DNA of 37,164 nt from positions 1 to 37,164 of the forward strand of contig CACWZI010000013.1 of assembly GCA_902765305.1 (NCBI GenBank). The letters are read 5' to 3'. Source of the stretch: an uncultured Eubacteriales bacterium (GTDB taxonomy: Bacteria > Bacillota > Clostridia > Christensenellales > Aristaeellaceae). The notes beneath the pieces were generated by a model. It was not told the DNA's origin and did no database searches. It saw only the letters and a program-made list of their open reading frames with translations. Made by a program: the position numbers and the translations under genes. Numbering within the stretch: position 1 is the stretch's first letter; each line of letters starts with the position of its first letter. Below, in pieces: positions 17,978 to 26,337 of this stretch.

Positions 17978-18024
17978 TTGACATAAGTCGAATTTGGTGG
18001 TATTATAATTATTGACAAATGTCA
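17978..18024 (+). promoter_or_regulatory. Promoter with two palindromic operators (copy 2)
   Basis: TTGACA (17978-17983) and TATTAT (18001-18006), 17-bp spacing. TGACATAAGTC overlaps the -35 box and TGACAAATGTCA (18013-18024) lies at the start point, just before the ribosome binding site. The architecture is the same as at 5339. Confidence 0.7.
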
Positions 18025-18038
18025 GAAAGGAGATGGCT

Positions 18039-18764
18039 ATGGCAAGGCCAGTCAGATGCCGAAGAATTGAACGCATGCCGGTCTATCGCAGCTTCTCCCC
18101 TGATGATGTATCAGCAACCGAGATCATCCAAATGACGGTGGATGAGTATGAAGCATTGCGACTTCTGGATGATGAAGGTCTTACGCAGGAAGTCTGCGCC
18201 GCTCGTATGGACATAGCCAGGACAACCGTCACGGCGATCTACGACAGCGCTCGGAAGAAAGTTGCAAACGCGCTTGTACATGGAAAGCGGCTGCTGATCA
18301 CAGGCGGATGCTGTGCGTATGAACCGGTTGAGATCAATCAGGAAATCATGGAGAAAGGAAGTACATGTATGAGAATCGCAGTCACCTACGAAAACGGAGA
18401 GATTTTCCAGCATTTCGGACATTCTGAGCAGTTCAAGCTGTATGACACAGAGAATGGCAGGATCACAGGAGAACAGGTAGTAAACACCAATGGAAGCGGA
18501 CACGGCGCGCTGGCCGGATTCCTTCAGGCAGCGAAAGTTGACGCGCTGATCTGCGGCGGCATCGGCATGGGCGCACAGATGGCGCTGGCTGATGCGGGTA
18601 TAAAACTCTATGCCGGCGTACAGGGGTCGGCGGACGCGGCGGCGAAAGCTCTCGCGGAGGGCAGCCTGGAGTATGACCCGAATGCCCGCTGCGATCATCA
18701 TGAACACCATGACGGCGATTGCGGCCATGACCACTGCGCGGAACATCACTGCCGAGGGAACTGA
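18039..18764 (+). CDS. DUF134-NifX fusion metal-cofactor protein
   Basis: The intact 241-residue paralogue of the 5402 gene. Residues 1-100 form a DUF134 helix-turn-helix domain (LTQEVCAARMDIARTTVTAI) of the sigma-70 region 4-like type. Residues 111-215 form the dinitrogenase iron-molybdenum cofactor fold ([32 protein letters not shown]). The tail [16 protein letters not shown] is a likely metal site. It may both sense and carry Fe-S or Mo-Fe clusters and repress its own promoter through the flanking palindromes (inference). GGAG at 18029-18032 picks ATG 18039. An internal ATG at 18369, with AAAGGA before it, could give a free NifX domain. Mrp follows 13 nt later. Confidence 0.85.
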   Translation: MARPVRCRRIERMPVYRSFSPDDVSATEIIQMTVDEYEALRLLDDEGLTQEVCAARMDIARTTVTAIYDSARKKVANALVHGKRLLITGGCCAYEPVEINQEIMEKGSTCMRIAVTYENGEIFQHFGHSEQFKLYDTENGRITGEQVVNTNGSGHGALAGFLQAAKVDALICGGIGMGAQMALADAGIKLYAGVQGSADAAAKALAEGSLEYDPNARCDHHEHHDGDCGHDHCAEHHCRGN

Positions 18765-18777
18765 GGGGGCATTGGAA

Positions 18778-19608
18778 ATGAGCGAAAACTGTAATCACGT
18801 TTGCAGCAATTGCGGCGAGGATTGTCCCAGCCGTAATGGCGAGAAACCCGATTTCTCCGCGCCCGCCAATGCAAGCAGCCATGTGAAGAAGGTCATCGGC
18901 GTAGTGAGCGGCAAAGGCGGCGTTGGCAAATCCCTGGTGACTTCCCTGATGAGTGTGCTGATGCGCCGTCGTGGACATGCTGTGGCGATATTGGATGCGG
19001 ATATCACCGGTCCCTCGATTCCCAAGGCCTTCGGCGTTCACGGCCAGCTGTTCGGCGATGAGGATGGCCTGATTCCTGCCGTAAGCGCCACCGGTATCGA
19101 GCTGGTATCCCTGAACCTGCTGCTGCCCAATGAGACCGACCCCGTGGTCTGGCGCGGCCCGATCCTCGGAGGCACAGTCAAACAGTTCTGGTCAGATGTC
19201 AAATGGGGCGATGTGGATTTCATGTTTGTGGACATGCCGCCGGGAACAGGCGACGTACCGCTGACGGTATTCCAGTCTCTGCCGCTGAACGGCATTTTGA
19301 TCGTCACTTCACCTCAGGAGCTTGTAGGCATGATTGTGGAGAAGGCTGCAAACATGGCGAGAATGATGAACGTCCCTGTCCTGGGAATCATCGAAAATAT
19401 GAGCTACTTCAAGTGTGACGCATGTGGCAAGGAGCACCATATTTTCGGCGAAAGCCATCTTGAGGAAATTGCCGGACGCTCCGATATCACTTCTATTGCC
19501 CGTTTGCCTATTGATCCTTCCATCGCGGCTGCATGCGACAACGGCAACGTGGAATCGCTGGATGCTCCCTGGCTGAACGGTATTGCAGATATGCTTGAGA
19601 AGCTGTAA
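18778..19608 (+). CDS. mrp: Mrp/NBP35-type Fe-S cluster carrier ATPase
   Basis: A 276-residue P-loop protein of the Mrp/ApbC/NBP35 family, which holds and passes on [4Fe-4S] clusters to target proteins. The N-terminus has a Cys cluster (CNHVCSNCGEDC) typical of the Clostridia form. Walker A is SGKGGVGKS (K51). DADITGPSIP, MPPGTGD and SPQELVG are diagnostic motifs. The bridging pair CDACG near residue 217 forms the dimer-interface cluster site. It follows the DUF134-NifX gene closely, a common neighbourhood that supports a shared role in cluster assembly or delivery. Length is normal and no lesions are seen. The start at 18778 is chosen because it opens the Cys motif. Confidence 0.92.
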   Translation: MSENCNHVCSNCGEDCPSRNGEKPDFSAPANASSHVKKVIGVVSGKGGVGKSLVTSLMSVLMRRRGHAVAILDADITGPSIPKAFGVHGQLFGDEDGLIPAVSATGIELVSLNLLLPNETDPVVWRGPILGGTVKQFWSDVKWGDVDFMFVDMPPGTGDVPLTVFQSLPLNGILIVTSPQELVGMIVEKAANMARMMNVPVLGIIENMSYFKCDACGKEHHIFGESHLEEIAGRSDITSIARLPIDPSIAAACDNGNVESLDAPWLNGIADMLEKL

Positions 19609-19631
19609 AAGCTGTGCCAGGAACAGTGGAC

Positions 19632-20234
19632 GGCATGGAAACCTTTTTTTCGCTGAATCGCAGCGCTCCGTTTCTGGTGCGGGAAGGGACCTGTGAAAAC
19701 TGCTATGGTATCAAGGAAGGACTATTGCGCTACATTGGTATTCAAAGCGGAGTCCTGAAGAAACATGAAGAACGTATCCGATACGTGAGCGGTGTGCATA
19801 CGATTTGCGAGGGTATCTGGCTTGTCCCGCATCGCAGGGCGGATTATTCGTCGATTGCGCTGAGAAACGATCTGTACACCGTCAGCAACGACGAGCGCGT
19901 TCCGGATGATTTTGCGCACGAGCAGAGCCTTGTCATTGAAACCGGCCAGGGACTGGTTGTCTTTAACAGCTGTTCTCATACAGGTATGACGAATATCTTG
20001 ACAGATATCCGGGAAATGCTGGGCCGAAGCGATGTGTGCGCATATGTTGGCGGCCTGCATCTCTATGAGATGACAGACGGGGAATTGGATGCGCTTTGCG
20101 TGGAGATACAGTGTACCCCTATCGCGCATATCTTTACAGGGCATTGCACGGGAGATCACGCTTTCAGCTTTCTGAAAGAGAGGCTTGGCGAACGGATCGT
20201 GCAATTCTCATCCGGATTCAGATACTTTTTCTGA
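19632..20234 (+). pseudogene. Metallo-beta-lactamase-fold hydrolase, N-terminal half missing
   Basis: The frame matches the C-terminal two thirds of the dihydropterin-aminobenzene phosphate synthase-like MBL proteins often found beside mrp. It has EQSLVIETGQGLVVFNSCSH, then VGGLHLYE, then HIFTGHCTGD and a closing GFRYFF. The first half, with the metal-binding HxHxDH, is absent: only 20-odd nt separate the frame from the mrp stop. Without those ligands the protein should be inactive. I infer a 5' deletion that brought the remainder next to mrp. The start given (ATG 19635 or 19614) is arbitrary, since no ribosome binding site is clear. Confidence 0.75.
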
Positions 20235-20342
20235 CGGACATACCGTTCCCGCTTATTTGAGTTTTCCAGAACAGAGAAGAAGTGTTGGACTACGCACAAC
20301 CGATGCGTCGGCAACCGATTTCAAATGAGTAGGTGAATAGCG

Positions 20343-20471
20343 ATGACAAACCATTACGATCCCATGGCAAGCCTGCGGCGCATGGTCTTCCACGAGGGCG
20401 AGGACGAAATTGACGTGTTCGTCTGTTACCCCGGCTACTTGGACGATTACTATCATATCCGTACTCTATGA
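20343..20471 (+). CDS. Small ORF, 42 residues, probable gene fragment
   Basis: ATG 20343 opens a 42-residue frame (MTNHYDPMASLRRMVFHEGE then DEIDVFVCYPGYLDDYYHIR) with GC-rich third positions like real genes here. There is only a weak AGGTGA upstream. I do not recognise it. It lies between two gene remnants and may be the start of a gene cut short. Confidence 0.35.
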   Translation: MTNHYDPMASLRRMVFHEGEDEIDVFVCYPGYLDDYYHIRTL

Positions 20472-20621
20472 ATCCGGCACCGCCGCAGATGGGGCAAGCC
20501 CCATCACAACCGGATTGATTAGAGAACCAGCGTCGATCTTTCCCAGTTTTCTTTGAGTATAGATTCTGTATCCTGCTGAACAAATCCTACGCTGTGATCA
20601 CACTGGACGTTTTGTTTCACA

Positions 20622-20894
20622 TTACTGATCCCCGGCTGACGGCATTGACTTGCAATCAGTGCCGTTGGACGGGGACAGACAATTCTTTGCTTTTTCTGAA
20701 GAATAGCAGTAGTTACAGAATGTTGACTTCACCCCATTCACGGTCACTTCTCCTTCAACAGCCGCCAGAACGTGCCTTCTCCTGTCGATCCGCTTCATCT
20801 CCACCAGCTCGCTGCGCGAAGGGTCAACCTGGATCGTAGCGTTCTCAGTCTCAATGACGAACTTCTTCGGCTTTACTACCGTGGTGACCTCCAT
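20622..20894 (-). CDS. Hypothetical protein, 90 residues
   Basis: A minus-strand frame with convincing codon use. It starts MEVTTVVKPKKFVIETENAT and continues with QVDPSRSELVEMKRIDRRRH and VEGEVTVNGVKSTFCNYC. The pattern is beta strands followed by a basic helix. I do not know the family. No good ribosome binding site precedes ATG 20894, and the same frame stays open only 11 codons further upstream to a TAG. It may be the surviving part of a larger or mobile-element gene. The 3' part (after about residue 66) loses its natural look, so it may be read-through beyond a break. Confidence 0.4.
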   Translation of the reverse strand: MEVTTVVKPKKFVIETENATIQVDPSRSELVEMKRIDRRRHVLAAVEGEVTVNGVKSTFCNYCYSSEKAKNCLSPSNGTDCKSMPSAGDQ

Positions 20895-20938
20895 ACCGAC
20901 TGCACCGAATTGTTCCAGGTAGAGGGGCTAAGTCAAAC

Positions 20939-20960
20939 CACCGGCAGAGCCGCTGGTAAG
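20939..20960. repeat. Short imperfect hairpin, possible IS200/IS605-type end remnant
   Basis: CCACCGGC-AGA-GCCGCTGG pairs at 7 of 8 positions. Hairpins of the form ACCACCGGC...GCCGGTGG are seen at ends of IS200/IS605-like elements in gut Firmicutes. No tnpA is present here, so this is a weak inference. Confidence 0.25.
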
Positions 20961-21079
20961 TGACTTTGGCAAAAAACGAAATGTCTGTCGTCAATTTTTG
21001 GGAAGCGGTTTTCACGTCAGAGCAATATACTATTCATGAAATCACGGCAGACATCCAATTGCCAAGGGAGGAAAAAAAC

Positions 21080-21265
21080 ATGAATCTGTTTCACAAAACG
21101 ACACAAGTGGTTCTCAGATCTGAGGAGCAGCGAGATGAATACATCGAAAAGCTGCAAAAGGCGCATGTGGATTATCGGGTTTTTGAAGATCAGGAGACAG
21201 TTTACAGCAGGGACAAGCGCTTTATCTTCCGCATCAATGCGGCCGATCTGAAAAAGGTCAGCTGA
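21080..21265 (+). CDS. Small hypothetical protein, 61 residues
   Basis: A 61-residue soluble protein (MNLFHKTTQVVLRSEEQRDE, then IEKLQKAHVDYRVFEDQETV) with a charged helix and two strands. GGGAGG sits 8 nt before ATG 21080, which makes this the likely start rather than the ATG at 20960. The form resembles small putative adaptor or regulatory proteins of Firmicutes, but I do not recognise a family. It is convergent with the AraC gene, with a 38-bp palindrome between them. Confidence 0.6.
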   Translation: MNLFHKTTQVVLRSEEQRDEYIEKLQKAHVDYRVFEDQETVYSRDKRFIFRINAADLKKVS

Positions 21266-21319
21266 AAGCTTCTTGCTTCGGAAGCGATCTGATTGTGAGA
21301 TATTCTTTTCAGCGTCAGT

Positions 21320-21357
21320 ATGCCTCCGTATTTGGATTAATCCAAATACGGAGGCAT
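21320..21357. terminator. 38-bp perfect palindrome, possible bidirectional terminator
   Basis: Each 19-nt half is the exact reverse complement of the other, with no spacer. The arms contain TGCCTCCGTATTTGGAT. It sits between convergent genes and overlaps the last codons and stop of the AraC gene. No T run follows on either strand. Confidence 0.55.
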
Positions 21358-22209
21358 CATCAATGAACGGTATTCTCCGGGCGCCATACCCTTTTCCGCG
21401 TGAAAGACCCGGTTGAAGCTGGAAATGCTTTGGAAACCGGAAAGCATTGCGATTTCAGTAATCGTTTTATCCTGATCTGCGAGTAGCTCGATTGCCTTTT
21501 CAAGACGGATCATATTCAGCCATTTGTTGAAATTTGTCCCTGTAACATTTCGGAAGATTCTGGAAAAGTAATCCTTGCTGATTCCCGCCATATCCGCCAT
21601 TGTGCTTTGTGACAGATCATCTGCCGTAAGATTGTTCTTGATGTAATCCGTCACGAGGATCATGCGATGCATTGCCGAGTCCGTGTAACTGTAGGCTTCG
21701 CCGCTTTTGATCTCGGGGGCAAACTCTTCACGGTGCTCATCCAGCGCCAGCATGAATTCCATTAGTAGCATACAACAGCGCAGTTCACGGTCCGGAGCAC
21801 AGGAGAGGAAAATCTCCTTCATCCTGTCTGCGAGACTTTTCAGCCTGACAACAAGCTGGGGATGTGCATGTATGCACAGCACATGCAGATTTCTGTAGAA
21901 GTGCATGATCCTTTGGAGATCAAACAGCGAATTGATGAACCCGTTGCTGAACTGAATTACCAGAGAATCCTTTCGGTCCGCATTGATGATAGAATGCATT
22001 TCCATGGGCCAGACCAGAAGAAAATCCCCTTCCACCAACTCGTATCGCCTTTGATTCACCATGAAGATATTGGTATCTCCAGGGCCAACCAGCACGAACT
22101 CACCGTAAGAATGCCAGTGCGCCTGATAGCTACGCTCTTGGCATCCGGTTGACAAATTGAAGGCGCTCACACGATCGAAACCGTAATTCTCATATTGGCT
22201 GTAATCCAT
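21337..22209 (-). CDS. AraC-family regulator with cupin sensor domain
   Basis: A 290-residue transcription factor. The N-terminal cupin (SYQAHWHSYGEFVLV then GDFLLVWPMEMHSI) would sense a small molecule. The C-terminal two helix-turn-helix motifs are LSQSTMADMAGISKDYFSRI and ITEIAMLSGFQSISSFNRVF. AAAGGAG lies 6 nt before ATG 22209 (upstream ATGs belong to the ruined SDR frame). It is the last gene of the minus-strand reductase run and may tune it in addition to the MerR-type promoter at its head (inference). The final residues overlap the palindrome at 21320-21357. Confidence 0.9.
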   Translation of the reverse strand: MDYSQYENYGFDRVSAFNLSTGCQERSYQAHWHSYGEFVLVGPGDTNIFMVNQRRYELVEGDFLLVWPMEMHSIINADRKDSLVIQFSNGFINSLFDLQRIMHFYRNLHVLCIHAHPQLVVRLKSLADRMKEIFLSCAPDRELRCCMLLMEFMLALDEHREEFAPEIKSGEAYSYTDSAMHRMILVTDYIKNNLTADDLSQSTMADMAGISKDYFSRIFRNVTGTNFNKWLNMIRLEKAIELLADQDKTITEIAMLSGFQSISSFNRVFHAEKGMAPGEYRSLMMPPYLD

Positions 22210-22268
22210 AATGACTCCTTTGGCGACGACGAAATGGGATCGTCGAATCATTGGTCTTGCCTTCAGCC

Positions 22269-22714
22269 TTAGCATGCGCCGATGCTGCCCGCTTCGGAGG
22301 AAATGTTGACGACAAGACCATGTCGCTTTTTTTCAGAAGGGGACAGAACGTCTGGATGACCCGCAGCGGCCCCGCAGCGCCCACGTTCACTGAATCGGAG
22401 ATGTTGTCGGGGTTCGCTTCCATCACAGAGGCGTTGTAGTCCGGCGCGGTGGTCACCGCGTTGTTGATGATGGTATCGAGGCGGTCGACATGCGCGGCGA
22501 CGGCCTCACTGGCGGCTCTGACGGATGGCGTGTCCATAATATCCATGACAAGTACGGTCAGTGCTTCGGGATACACGCTCAGCAGTTCAGCAAATGCATC
22601 GGTAGACTTCCGCACACAGGCGAACATCCTGTCTCCATGCTCCAGATAACGCTTGGCCAGGTTGAAGCCCAGTGCCTGCGGCCTGCCGGTACCTGTGATC
22701 AAAACATTTTGCAT
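22269..22714 (-). pseudogene. Short-chain dehydrogenase/reductase, frameshifted and truncated
   Basis: The frame starts MQNVLITGTGRPQALGFNLA, a Rossmann fold with TGxxxxxG, then LVMDIMD and the INNAV motif (NNAG equivalent). Near 22320 the frame breaks. Reading one base over restores GLVVNISSEAGSIGAC, the classic SDR strand carrying the catalytic Ser, but this ends after a few residues at TAA (22269-22271). One base (C) seems lost in the codon pair for Asp-His. The Tyr-x-x-x-Lys catalytic part is absent altogether. The gene is therefore dead on two counts. It follows the aldo/keto reductase by 15 nt in the same operon. Confidence 0.8.
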
Positions 22715-22729
22715 GGTAGTCCTCCTCTG

Positions 22730-23644
22730 TCAAAGCGTATAGCAATCCTGGTCGAAGAAGGGAAAGTCGCGAACCATCGGCAGGCGGGCGGAGAGAAGGC
22801 CTCTCTCGGATTCCGACAGGGGGTTGTCCAGCACTTCTTCGATATGCTCGACCGCGAAACTGAAGTGCGCGAAGTTTCCCGGCGGGATCAACGTATCCAC
22901 GCCCAACGACAGCGCGTATTTGACCGCCGCGAGCAGCAGCTCCGGCTCTTCGTCGATATCGATTGGCTTGCACCAAGACTTTGGATACTTCGATGCATAG
23001 CGCTCGTCCTCGCCCCAGGCGCGCTCGATCATGGATTTCATGCACAGGAGACCCACACTCTTCTGACGTGCGACGCTCCGAAGCATCTCTCCCATACTGT
23101 GTGCCATGTGCATATGCCAGTTGAAGGGAAAGAGCACCGTGTCGAAATCGTACAACTCAAGCGCCTTCAACGCGACGGACTCGTTGTGTACGGTGATGCC
23201 GATCTTTCGAGCAATGCCCTTTTCTCGCATGTCGCGCAGCAGCTCCATCGCACCGCCGGGTGCGAAGACTGTTTCCAACTCCGCCATGCTGACGAGCCCG
23301 TGAAGCTGATAGACATCAAACCAATCGGTGTGCAGCAGCTTCAGGGATTCCGTCATGTCCCGCTCGGCACCAGTCCTGTCGCGCTGGGCCGTCTTACAGG
23401 CCAGTAAGACATTTTTTCTGTATTGCCTGAGCGAATTTCCCATCAGAAGTTGCGCATCCCCATAGCCGGGTGCGACGTCAAAGTAATTCACGCCATGATC
23501 TATGGCCCATGAGACAAAGTGATCGGACATGCCCTGTCCGTTGCCGGGGATCACAGCCTTGTCAAAATGCTGGGACGAGACCACGCCGCCATAGCTGACC
23601 GCGGAGACCTCGAATCCCGTTTTCCCAAGTTTTTGATAGCGCAT
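22730..23644 (-). CDS. Aldo/keto reductase
   Basis: A 304-residue NADPH-dependent aldo/keto reductase with a TIM-barrel fold. The catalytic tetrad is visible: D56 (NYFDVAPGYG), Y61, K84 (LLACKTAQ) and H115 (VYQLHG). The start at 23644 is chosen over 23668 because AAGGAGG lies 8 nt before it. A C-terminal region with SWCKP and PPGNFAHF forms the cofactor loop. The carbonyl substrate is unknown. It is the fourth reductase of its class in this cluster and lacks the Fe-S tail of two others. Confidence 0.88.
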   Translation of the reverse strand: MRYQKLGKTGFEVSAVSYGGVVSSQHFDKAVIPGNGQGMSDHFVSWAIDHGVNYFDVAPGYGDAQLLMGNSLRQYRKNVLLACKTAQRDRTGAERDMTESLKLLHTDWFDVYQLHGLVSMAELETVFAPGGAMELLRDMREKGIARKIGITVHNESVALKALELYDFDTVLFPFNWHMHMAHSMGEMLRSVARQKSVGLLCMKSMIERAWGEDERYASKYPKSWCKPIDIDEEPELLLAAVKYALSLGVDTLIPPGNFAHFSFAVEHIEEVLDNPLSESERGLLSARLPMVRDFPFFDQDCYTL

Positions 23645-23680
23645 GAGGCCGACCTCCTTATTGTCCATTTGAAATGATCG

Positions 23681-24250
23681 TCAATAATACATATCGAATC
23701 CGTTCTCAAGGCGCTCCACATAGACCCTTCCGGCCTCGTACAGCGCCGGGAGGATGTAATCCCGGTTGTACCGCACCACGGGGATGCGGTCATACGCGCG
23801 CATGCCCATGTGGGTGAGGCCTCGCTCCAGCTGCGTCAGGCATTCCAACGTGCCCCTTCCCGTGCCGCCCGCGCAGGCGACGAGGACGCAGCGCTTCCCA
23901 GCCAGGAAGTGATTGTGTGTGGCATCGCACCTGCGAAGCCGGTCGAAGAACGCCTTGAAGCATTCCGTCATGTCCGACCAGTAGACCGCGCTGATCCAGA
24001 CGATGCCGTCCGCCTCCGCCAGCGTCTGATAGACGGCGGCGAAATCATCCCGGATAACGCACATCCCCTTCTTATTACAGGTTCCCCAGCCGTTCCCGCA
24101 GGCTCGGCAATGCTCGATGCTCTGCCGGTTCAGATGAATCTCCTGCACCTGAGCGCCCACATCCGACAATCCGCGCGCAAACTGATCCTTTGCTGACGCC
24201 GTCAAGCCGTCTATATTCGGGCTGGACCATATTATCGCTACCTTTTTCAT
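23681..24250 (-). CDS. Flavodoxin-fold NAD(P)H-dependent oxidoreductase
   Basis: A 189-residue flavodoxin-like FMN reductase (multimeric flavodoxin WrbA/iron-sulfur flavoprotein type). MKKVAIIWSSPNIDGLTASA is the FMN-phosphate loop. EHCRACGNGWGTCNKKGMC is a Cys-rich stretch seen in this group that may hold an Fe-S cluster or disulfide. DGIVWISAVYWSDMTECFKA contacts the flavin. It is expected to reduce quinones, flavins or electrophiles with NAD(P)H. The stop lies 37 nt before the aldo/keto reductase start, so it is co-transcribed. The start follows an AGGAGG-like site. Confidence 0.88.
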   Translation of the reverse strand: MKKVAIIWSSPNIDGLTASAKDQFARGLSDVGAQVQEIHLNRQSIEHCRACGNGWGTCNKKGMCVIRDDFAAVYQTLAEADGIVWISAVYWSDMTECFKAFFDRLRRCDATHNHFLAGKRCVLVACAGGTGRGTLECLTQLERGLTHMGMRAYDRIPVVRYNRDYILPALYEAGRVYVERLENGFDMYY

Positions 24251-24268
24251 TTGCGTCCTCCTTATGTA

Positions 24269-24960
24269 TCACCGACCGCACAGCAGTGTGCAGAATCCCA
24301 AATCATAGACGACAATGCTCTGACCAAAGAGCTCCGCCGGTTTACCTTGAACCGCTCCGTCCAGGACGGCTTGAGCGCCGTCATGCAGTTTTCGAATAAC
24401 GGCGGGAGAAACGGGGATATCGGCGTGGGACGGCCATATCTCGTCAAACTGGTCGGTAAAGGCCTCCAGGTGTTCCAGACTTGCGATATAATCCTGCATA
24501 TTCCGATGGTCGCCGAACATGAAGATACGTCCATGCGCCTGGATGGGGCCCCGCTGATCAGCACCTTGTTTTGGACGTCCAGCACGGCAATGCTGCCTGG
24601 CGTATGGCCTGGCAAATGGATGATCCTCAATTCACGATCTCCGAGATTCAGAGCATCACCCTCCCGAACGGGGAGGATCGTCCCTGGCTTTCCCGAACGT
24701 CGGTAGACGGGTTCCTCCGCGGGATGCATGTAAAAGGCGTCGAACTGTTCATTGCTGCCGATATGATCCCTGTCCGCGTGGGTGTTCAGCAAGGAAAGCG
24801 GAAGGTTTGTAAGTCCCGCGGCAATATCCCTCGCGTTGTTCAGGTTCATGCCGGAATCGATGAGCAGCGCCTTCTCCGTGCCCGCGAGCAGGAACAGGCG
24901 GACGCCTCCATCCTCGATTCTCCAGGTATTCTCATGGATCTGAATGATTTCGCAGTTCAT
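24269..24960 (-). pseudogene. Metallo-beta-lactamase-fold hydrolase, 1-nt frameshift
   Basis: The start MNCEIIQIHENTWRIEDGGV leads to the metal-site motif NTHADRDHIG (H61, D63, D65, H66), then HLPGHTPGSIAVLD. After VLISG the frame is lost near 24545-24552. The correct continuation (PIQAHGRIFMFGDHRNMQDY and on to LGFCTLLCGR) is in the next frame and ends at 24269. A run GGGG-CCCC there is probably one base short. This is the only lesion. The family includes glyoxalase II-like thioesterases and lactonases, so the product may help detoxify aldehyde adducts, which suits its neighbours. If the base is a sequencing error the gene would be intact (230 residues). Confidence 0.82.
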
Positions 24961-25041
24961 GATTGTCGTTCCTCCGCAGCTTTCTCCAGACAGTATACGG
25001 TCCGCGCCAGTCTCTTTCCGCTTTCGGTCTTCATGTTGTCA

Positions 25042-25332
25042 TCAACCTTTTTTACCGTCGACGATGACGACGTTCATCGGTTCGACCTCGACCTTTTCCC
25101 AGACGTGTTCGGCAATGTACGGCTCCGAATTCAGGTACTCGTCGAGGCGCGCCCGGCTGTCAAATTCCATGATCAGCACGGAGCCCTTCATCCTTCCCGC
25201 GTCGTCCAGCAGCCCGCCGGCGCAGATGACCCTGCCCTTGACCCTGCCCATGTGCTCCAGATGCCGCGGCCGGACGGCCATCCGCCTTTCCAGCATATCC
25301 GCACCATCGTATGCTTTGATGATGAATTGCAT
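25042..25332 (-). CDS. YciI-like protein
   Basis: A 96-residue ferredoxin-like fold protein. MQFIIKAYDGADMLERRM begins it, then the conserved RPRHLEHM and GGLLDDAGRMKGSVLIMEFD, which carry the His and Asp that define the YciI family. Some relatives act as dehalogenase or muconolactone-type enzymes; most have no known role. GAGGTG lies 8 nt before ATG 25332, so this start is preferred over the GTG at 25341. It is in the reductase operon. Confidence 0.85.
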   Translation of the reverse strand: MQFIIKAYDGADMLERRMAVRPRHLEHMGRVKGRVICAGGLLDDAGRMKGSVLIMEFDSRARLDEYLNSEPYIAEHVWEKVEVEPMNVVIVDGKKG

Positions 25333-25355
25333 TTTTGTCACCTCGTCGTATTGCT

Positions 25356-25646
25356 TCAGAGGGTGCTCATATACTTTTCAATGATCGTATCAACGACAAA
25401 CTCGGCTTTGACTGTCTTCAGCCTTGCGATACGCGGCTGCTTTCCGTGTCCGGCAAGGGCATCTGCGTCTCGCCACTTCTCCAGCAGGAACAGATCATCA
25501 CTGCCGTCCGTCGGGATAAAATAGTCGTACTGTATGTTGCCCTCATCAGCGCGGGAGGCTGCGTCAATGCCCTCCGCCGTAATCAGTTTCAGGAATGCTT
25601 CACGCTTTCCCCGTTTGCACTTATAGGTTACGTTCAGAACGATCAT
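25356..25646 (-). CDS. Antibiotic biosynthesis monooxygenase-like protein
   Basis: A 96-residue dimeric alpha/beta-barrel (ABM/quinol monooxygenase YgiN-like): MIVLNVTYKCKRGKREAFLK, then NIQYDYFIPTDGSDDLFLLE and the helix ADALAGHGKQPRIARLK. Members oxidise quinols or similar small compounds without a metal. The start at 25646 follows AGGAGG, and the upstream open frame is a shadow of the SGNH gene. Intact, and consistent with an electrophile or quinone stress theme. Confidence 0.87.
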   Translation of the reverse strand: MIVLNVTYKCKRGKREAFLKLITAEGIDAASRADEGNIQYDYFIPTDGSDDLFLLEKWRDADALAGHGKQPRIARLKTVKAEFVVDTIIEKYMSTL

Positions 25647-25680
25647 GCCCGTGTACCTCCTGCCATAATGTCCTGTGCTC

Positions 25681-26337
25681 TCAATCCAGCATTTCCCGGA
25701 TCTTCCCGGCCACAACAGGAGCCAGTTTGGCGTGGTCCGCGCGGGAATAGTGCAGGCCGTCCACGGTGTTGATCTCGAAACCCAGCGCCGCGCAGTCGAT
25801 GAAGCCGCAGCCATGCTTTTCGGCAATCGCCCGGTACAGCTTTCCGAGCTCGCAGCTCTTGCGATAGGCCGTCGGGCCGAAGCTGGATCCGGCGCGTATG
25901 GCGGCGATGTCCGGATGCGTCGGCGCGGGCGCGATCAACAGCACCTTCGGCGCGGGATAGCCGTAATAGGAGACGCCGCACGCGCGCACCAGCGTCTCCA
26001 TACCCCTTGCGATCATGGCCGCGCTGAGGTTGAAATAGTCCTTGAGCTCGTTGCAGCCCAGCTGTAACACCACCAGATCCAGCGGCGCGTGGGTGTCCAG
26101 CGCGGTCTGCAGCCCCTTCAACCCGTTGCGCCCCGGCATGTAGGGATCGTCCCACATCAGGGTCCTGCCGTTCAGGGCGTCCTCAATGATGTGGTATTCG
26201 GGACCGAGCAGGCTTCGCACCAGGGCGGGCCAGCGTTCGGTCTCATTCATGCGCTGATAGGCGTCCGCTTCCGGGACGTACCGGGCGCTGTCATAGCCCC
26301 AGGTGTTGGAGTCGCCGTAGATCAAAACGTTCTTCAT
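25681..26337 (-). CDS. SGNH-fold hydrolase/esterase
   Basis: A 218-residue GDSL/SGNH lipase-esterase. Block I is LIYGDSNTWG with nucleophile S10. Block II/III are LNGRT and LQLGCNELKD (the Gly and Asn of the oxyanion hole). Block V is DGLHYS (D193, H196). Such enzymes remove acyl or acetyl groups from small molecules or sugars. There is no signal peptide, so it is cytoplasmic. Its ATG overlaps the stop of the upstream aldo/keto reductase by 4 nt (ATGA), a sign of coupled translation. Confidence 0.9.
   Translation of the reverse strand: MKNVLIYGDSNTWGYDSARYVPEADAYQRMNETERWPALVRSLLGPEYHIIEDALNGRTLMWDDPYMPGRNGLKGLQTALDTHAPLDLVVLQLGCNELKDYFNLSAAMIARGMETLVRACGVSYYGYPAPKVLLIAPAPTHPDIAAIRAGSSFGPTAYRKSCELGKLYRAIAEKHGCGFIDCAALGFEINTVDGLHYSRADHAKLAPVVAGKIREMLD

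Noticed and set aside
20290-20583. Minus-strand ORF with CPICGGAGF zinc-finger-like motif
   Set aside because: The motif is at the edge of a GC hairpin, the rest is Arg/Pro-rich shadow sequence, and the opposing plus frame has better codon use.
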